Origin: Candidatus Aminicenantota bacterium
GTDB taxonomy: Bacteria > Acidobacteriota > Aminicenantia > UBA2199
NCBI GenBank assembly: GCA_030612495.1
Contig: JAUWNT010000107.1
Location: 1-7,471 of the forward strand
DNA length: 7,471 bases
Direction: 5' to 3'
Shown here: positions 1 to 6,428 of the stretch, one piece after another
Position numbering within the stretch: position 1 is the stretch's first letter
How the letters are laid out: every line of letters starts with the position of its first letter
Notes under the pieces: model-generated
Told to the model about the DNA's origin: nothing
The model's input: the letters and a program-made list of their open reading frames with translations, nothing else
The model's database searches: none
Program-made: the position numbers and the translations under genes

Positions 1-184
1 CGTTCAGATAAACATCCATATCTTCCAATTGCATCCTGTGTTTTGAATCAAATCCATCAGGCAATGGAATATGGTCTGTAAAGCAGATCTCTTTAATTCC
101 TTTCTCTATTGCTGATTCAATATACTCATACATTTCACCAAAAGCATGCTTACAAAGCTTAGTATGAAGATGATAATCATTCAT
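1..184 (-). CDS. PHP-family histidinol-phosphatase-like hydrolase, N-terminal part (runs off the window)
   Basis: Only the first 61 residues are present; the rest lies left of the window. The protein opens with D3-Y-H5-L-H7-T8, then K12-H13-A14, then F35-T-D37-H38 after one amphipathic helix. The first HxH and the later DH are metal-ligand motifs of PHP phosphoesterases, and the HTxxCxHA pattern is typical of the HisJ/HisK histidinol-phosphatase branch, which dephosphorylates histidinol phosphate in histidine synthesis. Other PHP enzymes of this branch act on other phosphoesters, so the substrate is not certain. I chose the ATG at 184 because the HxH then falls at residues 5-7, as usual. No good Shine-Dalgarno site precedes it. 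An in-frame GTG at 199 has GGGA four bases upstream and would add five residues. The gene shares its strand with the DUF362 gene, 106 bases upstream of it. Confidence 0.8.
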   Translation of the reverse strand, partial: MNDYHLHTKLCKHAFGEMYEYIESAIEKGIKEICFTDHIPLPDGFDSKHRMQLEDMDVYLN

Positions 185-195
185 ATAAAAAATTA

Positions 196-235
196 ACACA
201 ATATCCCAATTGTGTCAATTTTATAGAACAATTGG
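196..235. repeat. Small inverted repeats in the gap between the DUF362 and PHP genes
   Basis: Two overlapping short dyads lie just upstream of the PHP gene. ACACAAT at 196-202 pairs with ATTGTGT at 209-215 across six bases, and CCAATTGT at 206-213 pairs with ACAATTGG at 228-235 across fourteen. On the minus strand a perfect TTGACA (213-218) lies inside this block, but no good -10 follows at the right distance. The block could be an operator or part of the PHP promoter. Arms of 7-8 bases in such AT-rich DNA can also be chance, so this is a weak call. Confidence 0.25.
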
Positions 236-290
236 TGACAGTTATTCCATTTATTCCTATGATTTCTTATAATCTTGAATCTGATTGATA

Positions 291-1247
291 TTACTTATTG
301 TTATGGTTTTTATGGTTATTCTCAGATAATTTCTTTCTTTTATAAAAAGGATGAGGCCTGTAAGGAAATTTTACCTGATATGGATCAACACCAATAACAT
401 TTTGCCATCGCGTATTTCCCAATTCCTCTTTATAAGCAAGGGGAATATAAGCAACTTCTTGACTTTCAAATCCCATTACATATGCTGCTAATGAATCAGC
501 CAGAACAATATCTTCAGATGCAATTGCAAAGCCATGAAAAACCGGGCTCCCCTTTACTGGACCTCTTCCTTCCATCCCATATAACCCATCAATAATACTT
601 AATGAAGGTGTAATCTCCTTTAAAAGAGAAACAAAATTTTTACCCGCATACTCTCTTAACTGAGAATACTTCTCATTAGATGAATGATTCATCTTCTTCA
701 TCTCAGAATTAGATGCACCAAACATTAAAATACGTTCTGAAGGTTTAACAAATCCAATTATATTTGGAATAGATAAAAAAACAGGGAATATATCATGAGT
801 CTTAGGAGGAACAACAGAAATGATATAATCTGCTTCAAACTTTGTAAAGCTTATCTCTTTTTCTCCTGAGATGGTCATGATTTTAAGCTTATTATCATGA
901 GGTAAATCATCAAGATTAACAAGCTTAGCTCCATTTAATTCAACTTCTTTATATCTGAATTTATAAAAAATATCCCATGTTGTCCTGCCAGAAAAATAGG
1001 CCCCATCTGAACCCTCAATAACCGAAATATCAGATATACTAAAATTTTCTTTTAAATAAAATATTAAGGATTCAACTGTTTCATAATGAGTATTTGCATA
1101 AATCTCCCTCGAACCTGAAAGGTTAACTTTTATAGCTACTTTATCGCAAGCCTTTATAGTTAGATATGGACTTATGGTATCCATTATCTTTTTTACTATT
1201 TGACTTTGTCTTGTCTCCTTAATTAATGCTATCTCTTTACGCTTCAT
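291..1247 (-). CDS. DUF362 family protein, stand-alone, without ferredoxin domain
   Basis: This complete 318-residue protein matches the DUF362 family, whose biochemical role is largely unknown. Family landmarks in order are K40-V-N-L near the N-terminus (usually KPNL), I77-E-G-S-D-G, P147-P-K-T-H-D (usually PKxKTH) and the signature D220-G-L-Y-G-M-E-G-R-G-P-V. The length fits a single DUF362 domain. Some relatives carry an added 4Fe-4S ferredoxin module; this one has a single cysteine (C34) and so cannot hold such a cluster. The C-terminal tail is short, basic and rich in Asn, His and Lys. I see no signal peptide or membrane segment, so it should be cytoplasmic. The ATG at 1247 is supported by GAAGGG about ten bases upstream and by a good promoter at 1276-1303. 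It is transcribed away from glgA and towards the PHP gene, with which it might be co-transcribed. Confidence 0.82.
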   Translation of the reverse strand: MKRKEIALIKETRQSQIVKKIMDTISPYLTIKACDKVAIKVNLSGSREIYANTHYETVESLIFYLKENFSISDISVIEGSDGAYFSGRTTWDIFYKFRYKEVELNGAKLVNLDDLPHDNKLKIMTISGEKEISFTKFEADYIISVVPPKTHDIFPVFLSIPNIIGFVKPSERILMFGASNSEMKKMNHSSNEKYSQLREYAGKNFVSLLKEITPSLSIIDGLYGMEGRGPVKGSPVFHGFAIASEDIVLADSLAAYVMGFESQEVAYIPLAYKEELGNTRWQNVIGVDPYQVKFPYRPHPFYKRKKLSENNHKNHNNK

Positions 1248-1275
1248 CTTTATAATACCCTTCTATACAAAGGTG

Positions 1276-1303
1276 ATTATAACATTATAATATATTAAAT
1301 CAA
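1276..1303 (-). promoter_or_regulatory. Sigma70-like promoter for the DUF362 gene
   Basis: On the minus strand, TTGATT (1298-1303) is followed after 16 bases by a perfect TATAAT (1276-1281). The start point would lie near 1269, giving a leader of about 20 bases that contains the GAAGGG ribosome site (1258-1263). A second TATAAT a few bases upstream lacks a well-spaced -35. The call rests on hexamer match, spacing and position. Confidence 0.6.
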
Positions 1304-1388
1304 GGCAATGGCTATTTCTATAACTTATATATCCATGCCTATTACACACTAATAAATTAAAATATAACTGTTTTTATTAAAATCTTCC

Positions 1389-1417
1389 TTGAAAAATGCG
1401 AATAAAAATAATAGAAT
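1389..1417 (+). promoter_or_regulatory. Sigma70-like promoter for the glgA-trx-amrS set
   Basis: TTGAAA (1389-1394) and TAGAAT (1412-1417) are separated by 17 bases; these match 5/6 and 5/6 of the sigma70 consensus. Transcription would begin near 1424, leaving a leader of about 18 bases that carries the G-rich ribosome site before the glgA ATG at 1442. This promoter also argues against the upstream ATG at 1418 as the start, because that codon would lie at or before the transcription start. Confidence 0.6.
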
Positions 1418-1441
1418 ATGTTTTTAAATATCTGGGGGAAT

Positions 1442-2902
1442 ATGAATATCTTATTTGCATCTTCAGAGGCAGTTCCTTTTTCAAAAACAGGTGGACTTGC
1501 AGATGTCTCAGGAATTCTCCCAAAAGAAATTTCAAGAAATGAAAATATAACTCTCATCATCCCCTATTATAAAAATGAAACTTCTCCTAAAATCGAAGCA
1601 AAAAAGATTGACTCATTTGATGTAATTATAAATAAGATAAAGTATAAAACTGAAATATACAAAAAGAGAATAGATAAAAAATTTAATGTTCTTCTGGTTT
1701 CACAGGATCTTTTTTTTGCAAGAAAATTTGTTTACGGCGACTCTTCAACAGCTTATCCGGATAATTTTTACAGATTCCTTTTCTTTCAAAAGGCTATTAT
1801 TAATTTCATAATGAAAAATAAAATAATATATGATATTATCCATATCAATGATTGGCAAACCTCTTTAATTCCTATGCTATCAAAGTATTCTAAAAACTCT
1901 AAAATATTCAAAAATTCCATTTTTATACTTTCAATTCACAACCTTGCATTTCAGGGAGTATTTGAAAAGTATCATTTTAAAGAACTGGAGATTCCTGACA
2001 AACTTTTTTCTCCTGATTATATTGAATATTACAACAAAATAAATTTTCTGAAAGCAGGAATTATATTCTCTGATTCAATAACTACAGTTAGCCCAACTTA
2101 TGCTAAAGAAATTTTAAGACCTGAATATGGATATGGACTTAACGGCCTATTAAAAAAGTATTCTTTTAAATTAACAGGTGTTTTAAATGGAGTTGATTAT
2201 AAAACATGGGATCCAGAAAATGATCCTCTTATTTATAAAAAATATTCCATAAAAACATTAGCGAACAAAAAGATAAATAAGATCGAATTTTATGAAGAAT
2301 TCAATTTACCTTTTAAAATTGATTCTATTCTTGCAATAGCAATAACAAGACTCTCAAAACAAAAGGGTATAGAACTCTTAGTACATTCTTTTAACAAACT
2401 AAGAAGAGAAAATATAAATATATTGATTTTAGGAAAAGGAGATAGTTCATATGAATCTGTGTTAGCTAAAATCTCAAAAAGGTCGAAAAAAATTAAATTC
2501 TTAAACCTATTTGATGAACAAATAGCACACAAAATGCAAGCTGCTGCTGATATTCTATTAATGCCTTCTATATATGAACCATGTGGCTTAACACAAATGT
2601 ATAGTTTAAAGTATGGGACTGTTCCAATTGTACGATCCACAGGAGGACTTGCAGATACAATTGAAGATCACATGCCCAGAACACAATCTGGAACAGGCTT
2701 CAAATTTAGAAGAATTGATCCAAATGAATTTGCACTAACAATTAAAAAAGCTTTAAAAATTTTCCAGAATAAAAATGAGTGGAAAGCCTTACAAATAAAC
2801 GGGATGTCTAAAAATTTTTCATGGACAAGTTCAGCTAATAATTACTTAACTCTATACAAAAAATTGTTAAAAAAGGAGAAAATAAATGAAAGAATTGACT
2901 AA
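1442..2902 (+). CDS. glgA: Glycogen synthase, GT5 family (glucosyl donor probably ADP-glucose)
   Basis: This 486-residue protein matches the usual GlgA length. It transfers glucose from a nucleotide sugar, normally ADP-glucose in bacteria, to the growing alpha-1,4-glucan in the cytoplasm. The N-terminal Rossmann domain opens with S14-K15-T-G-G-L-A-D-V, where K15 is the donor-binding lysine. It continues with IHINDWQT (133-140), IHNLAFQG and TVSPTYAKEI..YGYGLNGLL. The C-terminal domain carries ITRLSKQKG, ILGKGD and E379-P-C-G-L-T-Q, with the GT-B family glutamate, followed by STGGLADT and a C-terminal FSWTSSANNYL helix. The frame is open from an ATG at 1418, but I start at 1442: M1 then directly precedes the conserved N-terminus, a GGGGG site lies three to four bases upstream, and the promoter makes 1418 unlikely. 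The gene is very AT-rich. Its 3' end overlaps the thioredoxin gene by 17 bases, which points to one transcript. Confidence 0.95.
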   Translation: MNILFASSEAVPFSKTGGLADVSGILPKEISRNENITLIIPYYKNETSPKIEAKKIDSFDVIINKIKYKTEIYKKRIDKKFNVLLVSQDLFFARKFVYGDSSTAYPDNFYRFLFFQKAIINFIMKNKIIYDIIHINDWQTSLIPMLSKYSKNSKIFKNSIFILSIHNLAFQGVFEKYHFKELEIPDKLFSPDYIEYYNKINFLKAGIIFSDSITTVSPTYAKEILRPEYGYGLNGLLKKYSFKLTGVLNGVDYKTWDPENDPLIYKKYSIKTLANKKINKIEFYEEFNLPFKIDSILAIAITRLSKQKGIELLVHSFNKLRRENINILILGKGDSSYESVLAKISKRSKKIKFLNLFDEQIAHKMQAAADILLMPSIYEPCGLTQMYSLKYGTVPIVRSTGGLADTIEDHMPRTQSGTGFKFRRIDPNEFALTIKKALKIFQNKNEWKALQINGMSKNFSWTSSANNYLTLYKKLLKKEKINERID

Positions 2903-3206
2903 TGCAGATGATTCGAATTTTGATAATTTATTAAATGATGATAAGGTCATTATTGTTGATTTCTGGTCACCAACATGTGCCCCCTGTAAATTACTTGAGC
3001 CAATACTAAAAAATATCGCATCTAATTACAATGAAGAAGTCTCAATTATAAGAATAAATGTGAATGAGTGTCCTAAAACCTCCTCAAAATATATGATTCG
3101 CGGACTTCCAACATTACTATTTATAAAAGACAAAAGTGTTAAATCACAACTCCTTGGAGCAGTAAATCCAAAACAAATAGAGCAAAACCTTAAAAAGATT
3201 ATTTAA
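2886..3206 (+). CDS. Thioredoxin with a CAPC active site
   Basis: This 106-residue single-domain thioredoxin is a cytoplasmic dithiol-disulfide reductant. The fold landmarks are D25-F-W27, the active site C31-A-P-C34 followed by K35, and the cis-proline in R72-G-L-P75-T. Classical thioredoxins read WCGPC. Here the residue before the first cysteine is Thr (W27-S-P-T30-C) and the CxxC pair is CAPC, which may shift redox potential or partner choice. An extra cysteine, C62, lies in the middle of the domain. The ATG at 2886 has AGGAG seven bases upstream and sits inside the end of glgA, so translation is probably coupled. The AmrS-like gene begins 19 bases after its stop. It may reduce general targets or a partner in this operon; I cannot tell which. 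Confidence 0.92.
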   Translation: MKELTNADDSNFDNLLNDDKVIIVDFWSPTCAPCKLLEPILKNIASNYNEEVSIIRINVNECPKTSSKYMIRGLPTLLFIKDKSVKSQLLGAVNPKQIEQNLKKII

Positions 3207-3225
3207 ATAATGGGGTATTTTATAA

Positions 3226-4233
3226 ATGAAACAAGCATTGTTATATAAAAAAATTGGAGACAAAAAAGTTCAATGTAATTTATGTGCTTTTAATTGCATT
3301 TTAAAAGAAGGAGATGTAGGCGTATGTAAAGTAAGAAAAAATATAAAAGGAGAACTCTATTCTTTAAACTATGATAAAATTGCGGCTTTTAATGCTGATC
3401 CAATTGAAAAAAAACCTTTATATCACATTTTACCCTCTTCCACATCTCTTTCTATAGCTACTATGGGTTGCAACTTCAAATGCCAATTTTGCCAAAACTA
3501 TACTCTCTCACAGGTACAAGATGAAAATTCAATCATGGGTGAAAATATCTCTCCTGAAGATATCGTTAAAGCTGCACTTAAAACAGGCTCAAAATCTATT
3601 GCTTACACATATTCTGAACCAACAATATTCTTTGAGTTAATGTATGAAACAGCAAAACTTGCAAAAGAGAATAATATAAAAAATGTAATGGTAACAAATG
3701 GTTATATGAGCAAAGAGGCTTTAGAAATGATTTCTACATATCTTGATGCAGCAAATATTGATTTGAAAGCGTTTTCTGAAAACTTTTACAAAAAATATTG
3801 TAACTCCACTTTAGAACCAGTTCTTAACACAATAAAAAGAATGAAAGACAATGGAATATGGGTTGAATTAACAACACTTGTTATAGAAGGTTTAAATACA
3901 GATGAAGAAGAAATGAAAAAAATAATCTCTTTTATTCTAAATCTGGATAAAAATATCCCATGGCATGTATCAAGATTCTTTCCTGTATATAAACTTAATA
4001 ATTTCCCGATAACAGATACAAAAACAATTTTCAAATTCCTTGAAACAGGTAAACATATGGGGCTAAATTATCTGTATGGAGGTAATGTAAACACAGATGA
4101 TTGGAACAATACCTATTGCCCCATTTGTAAATCAATTCTAATTAAGAGAAATGGATATCACACTAAAATAATGAACCTTTCAGAGGGGAAATGTGCCAAT
4201 TGTGGGGAATTAATCCCAGGAGTTTGGAAATAA
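3226..4233 (+). CDS. amrS: AmrS-like radical SAM protein (AmmeMemoRadiSam system type)
   Basis: The 335-residue protein belongs to the radical SAM superfamily. It has C82-N-F-K-C86-Q-F-C89, the CxxxCxxC motif that binds the 4Fe-4S cluster cleaving S-adenosylmethionine. Ahead of it is a cysteine-rich stretch (C17, C20, C24, C34) ending in GVCKVR, and FNADPIEKKPLYH at 55-67. Both are typical of the pyruvate formate-lyase-activase-like AmrS branch. The C-terminus holds two CxxC pairs, C298/C301 and C323/C326, likely a zinc knuckle or extra Fe-S site. In many genomes AmrS relatives accompany MEMO1-like and AMMECR1-like proteins; neither gene is in this window, and their joint reaction is not known to me. 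The ATG at 3226 has GGGG ten bases upstream. The gene ends in the hairpin at 4232-4263. It might instead be a different activase-like enzyme. Confidence 0.85.
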   Translation: MKQALLYKKIGDKKVQCNLCAFNCILKEGDVGVCKVRKNIKGELYSLNYDKIAAFNADPIEKKPLYHILPSSTSLSIATMGCNFKCQFCQNYTLSQVQDENSIMGENISPEDIVKAALKTGSKSIAYTYSEPTIFFELMYETAKLAKENNIKNVMVTNGYMSKEALEMISTYLDAANIDLKAFSENFYKKYCNSTLEPVLNTIKRMKDNGIWVELTTLVIEGLNTDEEEMKKIISFILNLDKNIPWHVSRFFPVYKLNNFPITDTKTIFKFLETGKHMGLNYLYGGNVNTDDWNNTYCPICKSILIKRNGYHTKIMNLSEGKCANCGELIPGVWK

Positions 4234-4263
4234 AAACATATTTAATAAATTCAATATGTTTTT
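4232..4263 (+). terminator. AT-rich hairpin with T-run after amrS
   Basis: An 11-base perfect stem (4232-4242 with 4253-4263, ten-base loop) ends in five T residues. The left arm includes the last two bases of the amrS stop codon. Position at the end of the glgA-trx-amrS set and the T-tract fit an intrinsic terminator. The stem has only one G-C pair, so termination may be partial and the GH127 gene could receive read-through. No convincing promoter lies between this hairpin and 4304; the best pair (TTCAAT 4250-4255, TAAAAT 4274-4279, spacer 18) is weak and overlaps the hairpin. Confidence 0.45.
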
Positions 4264-4303
4264 CATTTGTTTCTAAAATATTTTTTAATCAAAGGAGTTT
4301 GTG

Positions 4304-6352
4304 ATGAAGAGAAATTTTTTATACATTGTAACAATAATTGTACTACTAATGACGTGTTGTAAAACAAAAAACTCTATGGCTACTTCCAATTATCCAGTAA
4401 ACAGACCTCCGCTTAAGCAAACAGCTTATGTAAAGCTTACATTGGGCTCAATTAAACCAACCGGCTGGCTTCGGAATCAACTGATTGCCCAAAGTCATGG
4501 ACTCACCGGTCATTTGGATGAATTCTGGCCTGATTTAATCCATTCAGCATGGAAGGGTGGCAATGGCGAAGCATGGGAACGCGGTCCTTATTATTTGGAT
4601 GGTTTAATACCTTTAGCTTTTTTGCTTGATGATGAACGTCTTATTTTAAAAGCAAAAAAATGGGTGCATTGGATTATCAAAAGTAGTAAAGAAAATGGTT
4701 GGTTTGGACCTGAAAAGAATTCTGACCGCTGGCCATTAGCCGTAGGATTAAAAGTTTTAATGCAATACTATGAAGCAACCAATGATGAACAAGCTTTAAA
4801 TGTTATAAAAAAATATTTTAAATATTTAGCCAGGAACAAACCAGATTGGCCAGATAAAGCATGGCGTGGGGTGCGTGCCATGGAAAATGCAGTAACAGGT
4901 TACTGGTTGTACAGAATAACTGGTGATAAGGATATTCTCAAAGCCATTCAGAGTATCCAGCAGAATAGTTTCAATTGGGCAAAATATTATTATGACTTTC
5001 CATGGGATTCTCAGGCTATTGCGGATAATAAAATTCCCCATAACTGGAAAGCAGAAGGTTTAACAGCTCATGTAGTCAATAATGCAATGGCTGTAAAATA
5101 TCCAGGGTTATGGTATCAACAATCTAAAGATGAATATTTCAAAAAATCTGTGTATGAGGCCCTGCAAAAATATGACCTACACCATGGTCAGGTGGGAGGC
5201 CGATTCTCTGGTGATGAACATCTTTCCGGCAAGAATCCTGTTCAAGGTACGGAATTATGTTCTGTTGTAGAATATATGTTCTCTATTGAGCAGCTTTTGG
5301 AAATTTTAGGAGATACCAATTTTGCCGATCGTCTCGAAATTTTAGCTTATAATTCACTCTCCGGTACAATAACACCTGATTATTGGGCACACCAATACGA
5401 CCAACAGGCCAACCAGGTGTTGGTTACAAAAGCAAAGCGGCAATGGAGTACAAATGGTCCTGATTCCAACATATATGGTTTAATGCCCAACTATCCATGT
5501 TGCCTGGCTAATATGCATCAGGGCTGGCCAAAGTTTGTCCAAACAATGTGGATGGCAACACATGATAAAGGGGTTGTTGCTTTAGCTTATGGTCCATGTA
5601 CAGTTAAAGTTAAAGTTGGTACACACAAAGAAGTAACTATCATTGAAGATACTAAATACCCTTTTGACGGAAGAATACACTTTACAATCAAAACAAGAGA
5701 AGCAACTTTTTTCCCGATTTATCTCAGAATTCCGGGTTGGGCTAAAAATGTACAGATAATCGTATCAGGTAAAACCGAATCGTGTACACCCGGTAAAATG
5801 CACAAAGTTCAAAAGCTATGGAATGACGGAGATATTATTGAATTAAACATCCCCTTTTATTTGAGATTAGAGCAACGGTTTAATCATGCTGTATCGATTC
5901 TGCGCGGGCCATTATATTATGCATTGAGAATTGGCAAAGATTATAAAAAAGTCAAAATTGACACTAAATACAGTAAAAGTATTGATTATATGGGATCTGT
6001 AGATTGGGAAATCAGGCCAACAACATCCTGGAACTATGGCTTAATATTGAATCCGGATAAACTTGATCAATCGATTAAAGTACACATACATAAAATAACA
6101 CAATATCCGTTTGCAGATATTGGCGAACTGATTTACGATAGGAAGAAACAGAAATACCAAAAATGGCTTTATGAAGCACCGATTGTTCTTGATGTTAAGG
6201 GAAGAAAGATAGAAAAATGGACATTAAAAAACGATTCAGCAGATGTACCACCTATAAGTCCGGTTAAATCCAAATCTGCTGTGGAAACTATACAATTGGT
6301 ACCCTATGGCTGCACACGGTTAAGAATTAGCGAATTTCCTTTCATTCAATAA
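4304..6352 (+). CDS. GH127/DUF1680 glycoside hydrolase, putative beta-L-arabinofuranosidase, probable lipoprotein
   Basis: This 682-residue protein matches the DUF1680 / GH127 family, whose characterised members release beta-L-arabinofuranose. Residues 1-17 are a basic start plus hydrophobic stretch ending L15-M-T-C18-C19, which resembles a lipoprotein signal, so the enzyme is probably membrane-anchored outside the cytoplasm. The -1 Thr is unusual for a lipobox. The catalytic centre is recognisable: E317-L-C319 and P-C399-C400 correspond to the Glu-x-Cys and Cys-Cys zinc ligands of Bifidobacterium HypBA1, where the first Cys of the pair is the nucleophile. The N-terminal two-thirds has the Trp- and Tyr-rich helices of an (alpha/alpha)6 barrel; the remainder is predicted beta-rich. 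GGAG at 4294-4297 lies six bases from the ATG at 4304 and only three from an alternative GTG at 4301, hence my start. GC content is clearly higher than in amrS and glgA. The exact sugar specificity is not certain. Confidence 0.85.
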   Translation: MKRNFLYIVTIIVLLMTCCKTKNSMATSNYPVNRPPLKQTAYVKLTLGSIKPTGWLRNQLIAQSHGLTGHLDEFWPDLIHSAWKGGNGEAWERGPYYLDGLIPLAFLLDDERLILKAKKWVHWIIKSSKENGWFGPEKNSDRWPLAVGLKVLMQYYEATNDEQALNVIKKYFKYLARNKPDWPDKAWRGVRAMENAVTGYWLYRITGDKDILKAIQSIQQNSFNWAKYYYDFPWDSQAIADNKIPHNWKAEGLTAHVVNNAMAVKYPGLWYQQSKDEYFKKSVYEALQKYDLHHGQVGGRFSGDEHLSGKNPVQGTELCSVVEYMFSIEQLLEILGDTNFADRLEILAYNSLSGTITPDYWAHQYDQQANQVLVTKAKRQWSTNGPDSNIYGLMPNYPCCLANMHQGWPKFVQTMWMATHDKGVVALAYGPCTVKVKVGTHKEVTIIEDTKYPFDGRIHFTIKTREATFFPIYLRIPGWAKNVQIIVSGKTESCTPGKMHKVQKLWNDGDIIELNIPFYLRLEQRFNHAVSILRGPLYYALRIGKDYKKVKIDTKYSKSIDYMGSVDWEIRPTTSWNYGLILNPDKLDQSIKVHIHKITQYPFADIGELIYDRKKQKYQKWLYEAPIVLDVKGRKIEKWTLKNDSADVPPISPVKSKSAVETIQLVPYGCTRLRISEFPFIQ

Positions 6353-6367
6353 TGGAGCAGATTTAGC

Positions 6368-6395
6368 TTGAAAAAATTACATAGATCAGTATAAT
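6368..6395 (+). promoter_or_regulatory. Strong sigma70-like promoter for the SDR gene
   Basis: TTGAAA (6368-6373) and a perfect TATAAT (6390-6395) are separated by 16 bases. The start point would lie near 6402, leaving a leader of about 27 bases before the ATG at 6429. It is among the best hexamer matches in the window, so the SDR gene is probably transcribed independently of the GH127 gene although both lie on the same strand. Confidence 0.65.
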
Positions 6396-6410
6396 TTAGA
6401 AATCTAAATT
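6393..6410. promoter_or_regulatory. Operator-like perfect dyad over the SDR transcription start
   Basis: AATTTAGA (6393-6400) and TCTAAATT (6403-6410) form a perfect 8-base inverted repeat with a two-base centre. It begins inside the -10 hexamer and is centred on the predicted +1. A dimeric repressor bound here would block RNA polymerase. The regulator is unknown and none is encoded in the window. All-AT flanks make chance somewhat more likely, but the perfect symmetry and placement favour function. Confidence 0.45.
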
Positions 6411-6428
6411 TTAAGAGGGGGCTAACTA

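Noticed and set aside
1418..1441. Upstream in-frame ATG adding eight residues (MFLNIWGN) to glgA
   Set aside because: It has no ribosome site, lies at the -10 box of the best promoter, and would put extra residues before the conserved GlgA N-terminus.
2290..2640. Minus-strand open frame of 116 codons inside glgA
   Set aside because: It lies fully antisense to a confidently identified gene, has no recognisable family features, and AT-rich coding DNA often leaves such antisense frames open. The same applies to antisense frames at 1357-1560, 3786-4034, 4826-5041 and 6800-7009.
4301..4303. GTG start one codon upstream of the GH127 ATG
   Set aside because: The GGAG site is only three bases from the GTG but six from the ATG, which is better spaced.
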